DNA from: Vulcanimicrobiota bacterium
GTDB taxonomy: Bacteria > Vulcanimicrobiota > Xenobia > Xenobiales > JADMJV01
Direction of reading: 5' to 3'
Assembly (NCBI GenBank): GCA_023447635.1
Contig: JAEXNA010000169.1
Coordinates: 3,360-67,359, forward strand
Length of the DNA: 64,000 bases
The notes under the pieces are model-generated. The model was given only the letters and a program-made list of their open reading frames with translations. It had not been told where the DNA came from and made no database searches. Both the position numbers and the translations under genes were made by a program. This document shows positions 1 to 7,962 of this stretch, piece after piece. The first letter of the stretch is position 1. Each line of letters begins with the position of its first letter.

Positions 1-444
1 GAGGGCCGTCTGGTCGCGCTGTTGCGCTATCTCGGTCCGGAGTGGAGCGAGTTTCTTCGCGACGGGGAGCCCGTGTGGGAGAAGATCGTGGTGGCGGGAC
101 ATTCGCAAGGATCGGGGCACGCTGCCTATTTGGGCAAGGCCCATCCCCTGAAGGGGGTGCTGGTGCTGGCCGGACCGCAGGATACTCTGGCCGACGGAAG
201 CCCGGCCGAGTGGCTGTCGATGCCCGGACTGACCCCACCCGACCGCTTCTTCGCGCTGCTGCACAAGGACGACTTTTTCAACTGCGCTCAGCAGCAGGCC
301 GCGATGCGCGCGCTGCGCCAGGGCGGGGCTTCTGCCGGCGAGGTCGTGGTCCTGGACACCCCGGTGCGCGACGCTCATATGTCGGTCCTGGAAAAGGATC
401 GCTCTGCGATCTGGTTGGACTTGCTCAGTCTAATGGTGAAGTAA
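1..444 (+). CDS. alpha/beta-hydrolase, C-terminal part (5' end outside window)
   Basis: The frame is open back to the first base, so only the 3' part of the gene is present. The product carries a nucleophile elbow GHSQG at nt 97-111, with small residues after it as in serine alpha/beta-hydrolases. A later DAH motif near nt 370 fits the catalytic histidine, and a KDD around nt 265 is a candidate acid. The rest looks like a strand-helix alternation (VLVLAG, EVVVLD). Substrate cannot be told; an esterase or lipase-like role is only inferred from the fold. It ends 34 bp before a promoter-like site and is probably transcribed separately from the lipoprotein gene that follows. Confidence 0.75.
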   Translation, partial: EGRLVALLRYLGPEWSEFLRDGEPVWEKIVVAGHSQGSGHAAYLGKAHPLKGVLVLAGPQDTLADGSPAEWLSMPGLTPPDRFFALLHKDDFFNCAQQQAAMRALRQGGASAGEVVVLDTPVRDAHMSVLEKDRSAIWLDLLSLMVK

Positions 445-477
445 GAGATTCTACTAGTATTTGTATTATATGGGTAG

Positions 478-505
478 TTGACCCCCCCAGGGGCTGAGAT
501 AGGAT
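478..505 (+). promoter_or_regulatory. sigma70-like promoter ahead of the surface lipoprotein gene
   Basis: TTGACC at 478-483 and TAGGAT at 500-505 are separated by 16 bp, in an AT-richer gap that follows the end of the hydrolase gene. The -35 matches consensus at five of six positions and the -10 at four of six. It lies about 90 bp ahead of the next start codon. Assignment is by motif only. Confidence 0.4.
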
Positions 506-596
506 GAGAAGGATTTCAACTCGGCTTGCGAAACTTCGGGCGACCGTGGGGGGGCGATTTTGTTCGAGCCTCCCCGCAGCTTAGGAGGTAATGACA

Positions 597-2381
597 TTGA
601 GTTTCGCACCCAATGCCAGCGTAATCGATAAGGGCCACAAAACGTCTTTCCTGACCGTTCTGATGCTTGCCCTCGTCACTCTGTTCACCGTCGGTTGTGG
701 TGACAGCAACGACGAGTTCATCTACACTGGCAACAACAACCCCGCTAACACGGGCAGTCTCACTTTCCAGTTCCAGCAGCCCGCCACCGCGCAGGCCGTG
801 AACGTGCCTGCCGGCACCACCTCGCTGGAGTTCGACTTCTTCAACGCCGCTGACGTTCTGGTGTTCGAGGCGACCGCGCCTTACGCTGACACCGTGACCG
901 TGGCTAACGTTCCGGCCGGGGTCACCGATGTGGTGATCACCGCTTACGGCCCTGGCGACGTACCGCTCGCGACCATCACCAACGGCGTAACCGTGGCGGT
1001 CGGTGGCAACACCAACGTCAACCTGACCGGTGTTACTCCCACTCCTGTGACGCTGGTCTCGGTGACCTCGGTTCCCGCCAGCGTCTCCCTGAACGTCAGC
1101 GCGACCCAGCAGCTGGCCTTTAGCGGAACCTTCTCGAACGGCGAGACCGTTCCGTTCAACGCTACCACGGGTGGCACCGCTGTCTACTCCGGCTTCGACG
1201 CCGCTGTGGTTAGCGTCAGCACCACTGGCCTGGTAACCGGCCTGAGCCAGGGTACCACCTCGATCGACGCCGCCTTCACCCTGAACGGCGCGACCGTCAA
1301 CGTGACCGACATCCCCGTGACGGTTGGTGGTGGCGCGGCTCTGGGCCAGCTGATCGTCGAGCCGGACAGCCTGACTTTCAACAACGGCGGCCTGCTGGGC
1401 GCCCTGACCTCCATCGGCTCGGAGAACTTCAACTCGCTGGCCACCTTCCGCGCCTACTACCAGGCACCAGGAAGCACGACTCGCGTCGAAGTTACTCCCC
1501 AGGTCGGTGTGACCTTCGGTAGCTTCTTCCCTAGCACGGTGACGGCCAACAGCTTCACCTACCTGCAGCTCGGTGGCGAGGGCATCGCCCTGGCCTCGAA
1601 CCCGCTGGCGCCCACCCTGCCTTACGGCGCCACGGCCGTCATGACGGTGACCTACATCAACGATGGCAACGTCTACACCGATACGGTCGACATCACTATC
1701 GGTAACCCCGAATTGATCGGCTTCGAAGCCAACGACCTGAACTTGCCTCTGAATGCTCAGTTCCCCGTTCTCGTTCAGGCCCGCTTCTCGAACGGATTGG
1801 TCATCCCCGTCGATTTCCTCGAAGAGATGACCGGCGACAGCTACAGCCTCGCGGCTGCCACCAACACTGCTGGCGTATCCACCGCCCCCGGTGACTTCCT
1901 GATCGAAGTCACCGACGGTACTGCGGGCGCTACGGTCGTCATCAACATCCTGCGCAATGAACAGACCACCCCGGTGGGCTCGTTCGACGTGACCCTGATC
2001 GACGGCATCGTGGAAGACGTGGTGCTCGCTCCCGGCGAAACCGTGGCCGACCCCATCGCTTCTTACACTGTCACTCTTGTGTACGATGATGAGGCGGGAA
2101 CGACCCAGGACGTGACCTTGTTCTGGCAAGCTTTGGACGTGGATGACGAAGAAGGGACCGGGGCTGTCGCTCCGGGCGGCTTCCTGGGCGGCGAGTTCAG
2201 CCTCGGAGGACGTCTTCTCGGCGTCCGCACGGGTGAAGTTACCCTGTCGCTCGTTGATATCAACGGGTTCCTCAACGAGGGCCTCGGATTGCCCGGTTCG
2301 GATGATCCCGACGCGGACAATAACGACCTGGTCATCACCGTTCTCTCGGTGGTTACCGGCTTCCCCGGTTTTCCCAACTAG
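597..2381 (+). CDS. surface lipoprotein with Big_2 (Ig-like) domain
   Basis: An exported lipoprotein is predicted: the N-terminus has a basic stretch (DKGHK), a hydrophobic core (LTVLMLALVTLF) and a lipobox ending in VGC, with the lipidated Cys near residue 36. The mature protein is Thr/Val/Asn-rich and beta-strand-like. Residues about 152-245 fit a bacterial Ig-like Big_2 domain (VPASVSL, FSNGET, VVSVS, GLVTGLSQGTTSI). The remaining 350 residues hold further beta-rich repeats that I do not recognise. Start: an ATG at 591 lies only one base after a perfect AGGAGGT (583-589), whereas the in-frame TTG at 597 lies seven bases after it, so TTG is preferred. Likely a surface or adhesive protein; ligand unknown. 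A terminator follows directly. Confidence 0.7.
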   Translation: MSFAPNASVIDKGHKTSFLTVLMLALVTLFTVGCGDSNDEFIYTGNNNPANTGSLTFQFQQPATAQAVNVPAGTTSLEFDFFNAADVLVFEATAPYADTVTVANVPAGVTDVVITAYGPGDVPLATITNGVTVAVGGNTNVNLTGVTPTPVTLVSVTSVPASVSLNVSATQQLAFSGTFSNGETVPFNATTGGTAVYSGFDAAVVSVSTTGLVTGLSQGTTSIDAAFTLNGATVNVTDIPVTVGGGAALGQLIVEPDSLTFNNGGLLGALTSIGSENFNSLATFRAYYQAPGSTTRVEVTPQVGVTFGSFFPSTVTANSFTYLQLGGEGIALASNPLAPTLPYGATAVMTVTYINDGNVYTDTVDITIGNPELIGFEANDLNLPLNAQFPVLVQARFSNGLVIPVDFLEEMTGDSYSLAAATNTAGVSTAPGDFLIEVTDGTAGATVVINILRNEQTTPVGSFDVTLIDGIVEDVVLAPGETVADPIASYTVTLVYDDEAGTTQDVTLFWQALDVDDEEGTGAVAPGGFLGGEFSLGGRLLGVRTGEVTLSLVDINGFLNEGLGLPGSDDPDADNNDLVITVLSVVTGFPGFPN

Positions 2382-2399
2382 ACTCCCGCTCGTATTGAG

Positions 2400-2441
2400 A
2401 TGGAAAGGGACTCGCCTTCGGGCGGGTCCCTTTTCCATCTT
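2400..2441 (+). terminator. intrinsic terminator after the lipoprotein gene
   Basis: A long hairpin with a TTCG tetraloop: the arm starting ATGGAAAGG pairs with the arm ending CCTTTTCCAT, with one mismatch and a one-base bulge. It sits between the lipoprotein stop and the end of the convergent methyltransferase gene. Its arms are A-rich on one side and T-rich on the other, so it could work in both directions. Confidence 0.8.
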
Positions 2442-2454
2442 CTGGCCCGCGCTT

Positions 2455-3048
2455 TTAGCGAGTCGCTCGGAACCAGCTATTGAGGCCCATTTCGAACAGG
2501 CCGGACTGGACTGTCGAGAAACTTGATTCGCGAAGGATCGATTCGAGTTCGGGGCGAGATAGCAGGTCCCGGTGTTCCTCGATCTCTTCTTTGCTCAACA
2601 GCCCCAGGCGGGCCAGAGCGGTCAAAATCGGTCCCGTCCAAGAGGCGGGGGTGGTGGCGATGAACTGGCCTCCGGGCCGCAGAACGCGCTGCGCCTCCTG
2701 GCATAGGCCGCGAAGGACGGGGCGGTCGAGATGCTCGACTACGGCCAGGATGGTGACGACATCGAGGCTTTCGTCGTCGAACGGCAGACGCTGCTCTAGC
2801 TCGAAGTCGTGACGACGAAGCTCGATGCCCAGCGCTCGAAACTCTTCGATCTGGGGCTCTCTCACTTCGCGGTCGAGCCCGAACTTCTCCCGGAACCGGG
2901 TTTTGACCAGGGTCAGTGGATAGCTTCCACAGCCGATGTCGAGAATCCGACCGGTTCTGAGCTCGGGAAGAATCAACTTGTTGGCCTGGTAGCACCGCCA
3001 GCGGGCCAGAAAGCCCTCGAGAAGTCCGTGCCCGCGGGTGACGTTCAT
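2455..3048 (-). CDS. class I SAM-dependent methyltransferase
   Basis: Motif I (ILDIGCGSYPL) near residue 35 is the SAM-binding glycine loop. It is followed by an acidic residue after the second strand (GLDRE) and a post-motif LDVVTILAVVEHL, with LRPGGQFIATTP as the typical motif III strand. I use the ATG at 3048, which lies four bases after the stop of the upstream glycosyltransferase and would be translationally coupled. A longer frame to 3105 would overlap that gene by 53 bp. The link to a polyprenyl-phosphate glycosyltransferase suggests modification of a lipid or glycan, but the substrate is unknown. Last gene of the aceE-led minus-strand run. Confidence 0.8.
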   Translation of the reverse strand: MNVTRGHGLLEGFLARWRCYQANKLILPELRTGRILDIGCGSYPLTLVKTRFREKFGLDREVREPQIEEFRALGIELRRHDFELEQRLPFDDESLDVVTILAVVEHLDRPVLRGLCQEAQRVLRPGGQFIATTPASWTGPILTALARLGLLSKEEIEEHRDLLSRPELESILRESSFSTVQSGLFEMGLNSWFRATR

Positions 3049-3052
3049 CGGC

Positions 3053-3781
3053 TCAGGAGGTCCGCCAGAGGCTGTACTTGATAATGCAGGCGATGGCCTG
3101 GACACCGTCTTTCCAGCCGATCTTTTTGCCTTCCGCGTAAGTTCGCCCGTAGTAACTGATTCCGACTTCGTAGATACGAACGTTGGGGACGCGCGCGATC
3201 TTGGCGGTGACTTCAGGCTCGAATCCGAAGCGCTTCTGCTCCAACCGTAACCCCTGGACCAGGTCGGTACGGAAGAGTTTGTAGCAGGTCTCCATATCGG
3301 TCAGGTTCAGGTTGGTGCCGACGTTGGATAAAAAGGTCAGGAACTTGTTGCCGATGGTGTGCCAGAAGAACATCACGCGATGGGACTTGCCCCCCAGAAA
3401 TCGGGAGCCGTAGACCACATCGGCGGCGCCCTTGCGAATCGGGGCCAGCAGCAGTTCATACTCTTTGGGATCGTACTCGAGGTCGGCGTCCTGAATGATC
3501 AGGTAGTCGCCGGTCGCCCGGGCGATGCCGGCGTGAAGCGCGGCGCCTTTGCCCTGGTTTTTCCCCTGCTCGAGGAGCACCAGGTCAACATCGGGATAGT
3601 CGGTCTTCCAGCGACGAACGACATCGAGCGTGCGGTCGGTAGAAGCGTCGTCGATCACGATCAACTCTTTGACGGTCCCGCCCACGAGTTCGACGTTCGC
3701 TACGGCCGTCAGGATGTCGGCGATCGTGCGCTCTTCGTTGTAGGCCGGAATCACCACCGAAAGCTTCTGGATTGAGGTCAT
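3053..3781 (-). CDS. family 2 glycosyltransferase, polyprenyl-phosphate sugar transferase type
   Basis: A GT-A fold enzyme of 242 residues: SVVIPAYNEE starts the nucleotide-binding domain, followed by VIDDASTDRT. GKGAALHAGI and the QDADLEYDP metal-binding DxD-type motif follow. VYGSRFLGG and the TDMETCYKLFR region are characteristic of dolichol-phosphate mannose/glucose synthase-like enzymes, which move a sugar from a nucleotide sugar to a polyprenyl phosphate carrier. There is no C-terminal membrane segment, so it would be a soluble or peripheral enzyme acting at the inner membrane face. It precedes a methyltransferase by four bases. Confidence 0.85.
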   Translation of the reverse strand: MTSIQKLSVVIPAYNEERTIADILTAVANVELVGGTVKELIVIDDASTDRTLDVVRRWKTDYPDVDLVLLEQGKNQGKGAALHAGIARATGDYLIIQDADLEYDPKEYELLLAPIRKGAADVVYGSRFLGGKSHRVMFFWHTIGNKFLTFLSNVGTNLNLTDMETCYKLFRTDLVQGLRLEQKRFGFEPEVTAKIARVPNVRIYEVGISYYGRTYAEGKKIGWKDGVQAIACIIKYSLWRTS

Positions 3782-3843
3782 AACCGACCGGGTTCGGGCC
3801 GTTAGGAACCTTACCTTCCCCGGTTTTCGGCCCCCGCAGGGGG

Positions 3844-4494
3844 TTAAATTCGGTGTCCTTCGTGGTCCTTCCAGTTCAGCATGACGCTGATGACGGCACC
3901 CACGCCGTGCCGGGTTTCGATGTCCAGAAACCAGCGGAACGCCTCTCCATAGAGCGGATCCTTACTGGCTTTGATACGGAAGGCGAACTCGGTCAGTCCA
4001 GCCCGACGAACCAGATGAAAGGCCACCCACTCGGCGAACCCCTCGGCCAAGAAGTCGCTGATATCGTCGACGTCGGGGCGGCTGGAAAACTGCCAGGCGT
4101 GGCCCAGTTCGTGGGCCAGCACCATCAGCGCTTCGTCGCGGCGTAGGGTGGGGTTGACTACGATCAAGAGGCCCGATTCGGACTCGTAGGACTCGGTGTC
4201 GATGAAGCCCTGGGCAGCCTCTCCTTTAAGGACCATCTCCTCCCGCTTGCCCAGGCGCACGGCCGCGACAGGGCTTTCGTCGATGAACTCTGCGAACTCG
4301 GCCAGCAGCAGACGGTCCAGGTAGGCCAACTGCTGCTCGGCCACCTTGTTGGTAATCAGCACGTTGCAGCGGCAGAGATGCTCCATCCCCTTCGGACAGT
4401 CGCACCGTTGGGCCCGAGCCGGTATCGATAGAAGGGGCGAACAGGCCAGGAGCGCAACGGCTTTCAGCCAGGCGCGTCGGGACGGCGAGTTCAC
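3844..4494 (-). CDS. Tat-signal zinc metallopeptidase (HExxH), DA1-like
   Basis: The N-terminus SRRAWLKAVALLAC fits a twin-arginine export signal with cleavage near ARAQ (residue 29), so the protein is probably exported folded. HELGH at residues 128-132 gives two zinc ligands and the catalytic Glu; EGFAEW at 151-156 supplies a third acidic ligand, the gluzincin arrangement. Just after the signal lie four cysteines in a CxC-x7-CxC pattern (residues 31-43) that could bind a second metal. The HELGHAW and EGFAEW spacing resembles DA1-type peptidases; that family link is my inference. Its ATG overlaps the stop of the acetyltransferase gene by four bases (ATGA). Confidence 0.7.
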   Translation of the reverse strand: MNSPSRRAWLKAVALLACSPLLSIPARAQRCDCPKGMEHLCRCNVLITNKVAEQQLAYLDRLLLAEFAEFIDESPVAAVRLGKREEMVLKGEAAQGFIDTESYESESGLLIVVNPTLRRDEALMVLAHELGHAWQFSSRPDVDDISDFLAEGFAEWVAFHLVRRAGLTEFAFRIKASKDPLYGEAFRWFLDIETRHGVGAVISVMLNWKDHEGHRI

Positions 4495-5069
4495 TCCGCC
4501 CCGGCTCGCGGCGGAAACTCGTTCCGAAGCAAAGAGTAGACGCGGTGGTCGCGCCGCCCGTCGGCAAACCTCATGCCCTGTCGCTCGATCCCCTCGTACT
4601 GGAACCCTAGCCGTTCCAACAGGGCGATACTAGGGCCGTTGTCCGGCTGCACTTTGGCGCCGACGCGATGCAGGCTGGTGTGGGAAAAAGCGGCCTGGAT
4701 CACCCGGCGCACCGCGCGGGTGGCCACGCCTTTGCCCTGAAAGGGCGGGGCCAGCCAGTAGCCGATTTCGACCTTGTCGTGACGCTCGTCGCCGTGTTGA
4801 AAGCCGACCGTTCCGGCCAGTTCGCCTTTGACCAGGATGCCGTAGGCCAGGCCGGCCTTCCAGAAGCCCGACTGCGAGGCGATGAAGAAGCTCGAGTCGG
4901 CCACGGCGCGGGTCAGCGGCACCCAGGGCAGCCAACGAGAAAGCGCCCCGCGATGGGCGTCGACAAGCATGTAAAGCTCGCCGGCGTCAGCTCCCATCAG
5001 GGGGCGCAGGGTCAACGGGCCGTCGTGGAACGGGCCCTTGAGCTTGCCGAGTTCGCTTCCGGAACTCAA
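4491..5069 (-). CDS. GNAT N-acetyltransferase, RimJ/RimL-like
   Basis: The product (about 192 residues) begins with GPLTLRPLMGADAGELY, as in RimJ/RimL-type acetyltransferases. It carries the acetyl-CoA loop region GYWLAPPFQGKGVATRA and ends with NGPSIALLERLGFQYEG, the standard C-terminal GNAT motif. These enzymes acetylate N-terminal amines of proteins or small amines; substrate unknown. I place the start at a TTG that overlaps the lpd stop as TTGA (5066-5069). The frame stays open far upstream inside lpd, but that stretch is Arg/Pro-rich shadow sequence. Second overlap, ATGA, with the downstream peptidase gene. Confidence 0.8.
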   Translation of the reverse strand: MSSGSELGKLKGPFHDGPLTLRPLMGADAGELYMLVDAHRGALSRWLPWVPLTRAVADSSFFIASQSGFWKAGLAYGILVKGELAGTVGFQHGDERHDKVEIGYWLAPPFQGKGVATRAVRRVIQAAFSHTSLHRVGAKVQPDNGPSIALLERLGFQYEGIERQGMRFADGRRDHRVYSLLRNEFPPRAGAE

Positions 5070-6463
5070 CGGGTTTTCAAATGAGTGCTGTGGCCGAAGA
5101 AGACGTCGGCGGCCTCCATCACCGTCTCCGAGAGGGTCGGGTGAGGGTGAATGGTCAGGCCGATATCCTTGACCGTGGCCGCCATCTCGATGGCCAGGGT
5201 GCCTTCGGCGATCAGTTCGCCGGCGCCCGGTCCGACCACGCCGACGCCGATGACCCGTTCGGTTTCGGTGTTGGTGATGATCTTGGTCAAACCGTCGCTG
5301 CGGTTTAGTGAGAGCGAGCGACCCGAGGCGGCCCAGGGGAAGCGGGTCACCTTGTGGGGGATTCCGGCCGCTACAGCTTCGCTCTCGGTCAGTCCAGTCC
5401 AGGCCAGTTCGGGGTCGGTGAAGACCACGGCGGGGATAGCGTGAGGGTCGAACTCGGCTTTGCTGCCGTGGATCACTTCGGCGGCCAGGCGACCCTGGTG
5501 GGTAGCTCGGTGGGCCAGCATGGGCTGTCCCGACACGTCGCCGATAGCGAAGATGTGCGCTTCGGCGGTGCGGCACTGGTTGTCGATCTCGATGAACCCC
5601 TGCTCGTTGACCACCACCTTGGTGTTCTCCAGGCCCAGATTCTCGCTGTTGGGGCGACGGCCGACCGAGATCAGCACCTTTTCAAAGGTCTCCTCACGCT
5701 CTTCTCCGCTCTCCTTGACCTTGAAGCCGACCTTGACGCCGTCTCCAGTATCTTCGAGCGAGGTCACACCGGTGCCCAGCCAGATCTCGTCAAAGGTCTC
5801 GCGCACGCGCCTCTCCAGCACTTTGACAAGGTCGCGGTCGGCGCCGGCCAGCAGCGAGTCCATCATCTCGACGACTTTGACGCTCGAGCCCAGCGCCGCG
5901 TACACAGTGCCTAATTCCAGGCCGATATAGCCGCCGCCGATAACCAGCAGCGATTCGGGCAGACCGTCGAGTTCCAGCGCCTCGGTCGAGGTCATCACAC
6001 GGTCCGAGCCGATGTTCCAGGGGCCCGGCACGATGGGGCGTGATCCGGTGGCGATGATGCAGTGCTTGAAGCTGATCTTCTCGTCCGAGCCTTCGACTTC
6101 CAGGGTGTTGGCGTCGACGAAGCGGGCCATCCCCTGCACGTGCTCGACTTTGCGGGCTTTGCGCAGCTGGCCCAGGCCGCCGGTTAGCTTCTGGATCACG
6201 CTGTTTTTCCAGCCGGCCAGTTTCTCGACGTCGATGGTCGCTTCGCCGAACTCGATGCCGATTTCCGCGGCCTCTTCGGCCTCGGTCAACACTTTGGCGG
6301 CGTGAAGTAGCGCCTTCGAGGGGATACAGCCGCGGTACAGGCAGACCCCACCAGGGTTGGTCTCCTTGTCCACGATCAGTGTCTTCAGGCCAAGATCGGC
6401 GGCCATAAAGGCGGCGGCGTATCCGCCGGGACCGGCTCCGATAACGACGACGTCGGTTTCCAT
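5066..6463 (-). CDS. lpdA: dihydrolipoyl dehydrogenase (E3)
   Basis: E3 of the pyruvate dehydrogenase complex reoxidises dihydrolipoyl groups with FAD and NAD. The FAD fingerprint GAGPGG is at residues 9-14. The redox-active disulfide is Cys41/Cys46 in GGVCLYRGCIPSK, where many family members have GGTCLNVGC. The NAD loop is VIGGGYIGLELG and the second FAD motif is IFAIGDVSGQPMLAH. The C-terminal catalytic His-Glu pair lies in HPHPTLSE. At 465 residues it is full length and has no N-terminal lipoyl extension. It follows aceF by 85 bp, with a hairpin in the gap. Confidence 0.97.
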   Translation of the reverse strand: METDVVVIGAGPGGYAAAFMAADLGLKTLIVDKETNPGGVCLYRGCIPSKALLHAAKVLTEAEEAAEIGIEFGEATIDVEKLAGWKNSVIQKLTGGLGQLRKARKVEHVQGMARFVDANTLEVEGSDEKISFKHCIIATGSRPIVPGPWNIGSDRVMTSTEALELDGLPESLLVIGGGYIGLELGTVYAALGSSVKVVEMMDSLLAGADRDLVKVLERRVRETFDEIWLGTGVTSLEDTGDGVKVGFKVKESGEEREETFEKVLISVGRRPNSENLGLENTKVVVNEQGFIEIDNQCRTAEAHIFAIGDVSGQPMLAHRATHQGRLAAEVIHGSKAEFDPHAIPAVVFTDPELAWTGLTESEAVAAGIPHKVTRFPWAASGRSLSLNRSDGLTKIITNTETERVIGVGVVGPGAGELIAEGTLAIEMAATVKDIGLTIHPHPTLSETVMEAADVFFGHSTHLKTR

Positions 6464-6515
6464 AGATCTCTCTCTTTCGGGTACTTAGCTGGGAAAGGGC
6501 AGAAGGGCCCGCTCG

Positions 6516-6540
6516 CCGCCGGTGGCACCGGCGCCGGCGG
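6516..6540 (-). repeat. GC-rich inverted repeat between aceF and lpd
   Basis: CCGCCGG at 6516-6522 pairs with CCGGCGG at 6534-6540 around a GC-rich loop. There is no T-run, so it is not a standard terminator. In the 85-bp gap of the pdh operon it could tune lpd expression or protect an mRNA end. Confidence 0.4.
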
Positions 6541-6548
6541 AGGGGTTT

Positions 6549-7946
6549 TTAGGCTTCGAAGGGCAGGATGGCGGGGTTCTCCAGCGCCTGGCAGACCCAG
6601 CGCAGGAAGCGGGCCGCATCGGCCCCGTCGATCAGGCGATGATCGTAGGACAGGCAAACCGGCATCATCAGACGAGCGTAGAAGGTGTCGTCCTGATAAA
6701 CCGGCTCCATCGAGGACCGGGAGACGCCCAGGATGGCGACCTCCGGCGTGTTCACGATAGGGGTAAAGGCGTAGCCGCCGATGCCACCCAGATTGGTGAT
6801 GGTGATGCAGGAGCCGGCCATGTCGTCAGGTCGGATCTTCTTGTCCCGGGCTTTCTCGGCGATCTCGTTGAGATTGCCAGCCAGTTCCGAGATGTTCTTC
6901 TTGTTGACGTCCTTGACTACAGGGACCAGCAGTCCGCGCTCGGTGTCCACGGCCACGCCGATGTTGAAGTAGTCTTTGTAGACGACCTCTTCGTTGACCA
7001 TATCGATGGAGGCGTTGAACTGCGGGAACTTCTTCAGGGCCGACCCCAGCACTTTCAGCAAGATGGCGGTGACGGTGACCTTGGGGCCGCCGCCGGCGTT
7101 CATCTTCTTGCGCAGGGTTTCCAGATCGGTGATGTCGGCCTTGTCGAACTGGGTCACCATCGGGACGGTGCTCCAGGCGGTCTGCATCTGGTTGGCGGTG
7201 GCTCGGCGGACGTTGCTGAACGACTCCTTACGCACCTCACCGAATTTCGAGAAGTCGGGCAGCGGCTGGGCCGTGGGCAAAGCGCCTCCACCACCGGCAG
7301 CAGCGGCGGGGGCCGACGAGCGGTTGGTGAGCAACTGCTTGGCGTGCGCCTTGACGTCTTCCACCGAGATGCGGCCAGACGGTCCGGTGCCCTTGACCTG
7401 ATGAATGTCCACGCCGATCTCGCGGGCCAGGCGGCGGGTCGAAGGAGCCGCCGGGGCCAGCTCGCGCGGGCCGGACGAGGATCCGTTGACGGCGGGGCTT
7501 CCGCTTTTGTGCTCGCCCTGGGGGTCGACCTTGCCACGGCCTTCTGTGGGAGCTGCCGAGGTCGTGACCTCGGTCTCCTTTTTGGGCTCTTCCTTGGCCG
7601 GCTCGGCTTCGGATTCGGTAGACGGTTTCTCTTCCGAGGGAGCCTCGGCCTTGGCCTGCTCTCCACCGTCGTCTTGCGACCCGCTGTCGCCGGAAGCGCC
7701 GCCTTCAGCGGACTCTTCGACGAGCAGCACGACCTGCCCGACTTCGGCTTTGTCCCCGGCTTTGACGCGGATCTCTTTGATCACGCCCGCCACTGTCGAA
7801 GGGACATCGAAGCCCGACTTTTCAGTCTCGATTTCGAGAACCGGGTCGTCGACGGCGATCGTGTCGCCGACGGCGACCAGCACCGAGGTCACGTCAACGC
7901 TGCTGATGTTTTCTCCCAGATCGGGAAGAACGAACTCTTTTGCCAT
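6549..7946 (-). CDS. aceF: dihydrolipoamide acetyltransferase (E2 of pyruvate dehydrogenase)
   Basis: One N-terminal lipoyl domain (residues 1-77) with the lipoylated Lys43 in ETEKSGFD. A long Glu/Ala/Ser/Pro-rich linker follows (about 78-163). The E3/E1-binding domain is at about 165-202 (STRRLAREIGVDI, KGTGPSGRI). The acyltransferase domain runs from about 235 to 465, with the active-site SYDHRLIDG at 433-441. It moves the acetyl group to CoA and forms the core of the complex. A single lipoyl domain is fewer than the three of E. coli AceF. The ribosome site AGAGGTAAAG lies ahead of the ATG, 16 bp after the aceE stop. Confidence 0.96.
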   Translation of the reverse strand: MAKEFVLPDLGENISSVDVTSVLVAVGDTIAVDDPVLEIETEKSGFDVPSTVAGVIKEIRVKAGDKAEVGQVVLLVEESAEGGASGDSGSQDDGGEQAKAEAPSEEKPSTESEAEPAKEEPKKETEVTTSAAPTEGRGKVDPQGEHKSGSPAVNGSSSGPRELAPAAPSTRRLAREIGVDIHQVKGTGPSGRISVEDVKAHAKQLLTNRSSAPAAAAGGGGALPTAQPLPDFSKFGEVRKESFSNVRRATANQMQTAWSTVPMVTQFDKADITDLETLRKKMNAGGGPKVTVTAILLKVLGSALKKFPQFNASIDMVNEEVVYKDYFNIGVAVDTERGLLVPVVKDVNKKNISELAGNLNEIAEKARDKKIRPDDMAGSCITITNLGGIGGYAFTPIVNTPEVAILGVSRSSMEPVYQDDTFYARLMMPVCLSYDHRLIDGADAARFLRWVCQALENPAILPFEA

Positions 7947-7962
7947 CTTGCTTTACCTCTAA

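Noticed and set aside
516..2438. Long leftward open frame opposite the lipoprotein gene
   Set aside because: It runs antisense to a clear lipoprotein with an own ribosome site and terminator, and its translation is Gly/Asp/Val/Arg-rich shadow sequence.
5070..5576. 5' extension of the acetyltransferase frame
   Set aside because: The added residues are Arg/Pro/His-rich and lie over lpd in another frame. The GNAT start motif begins after the lpd stop.
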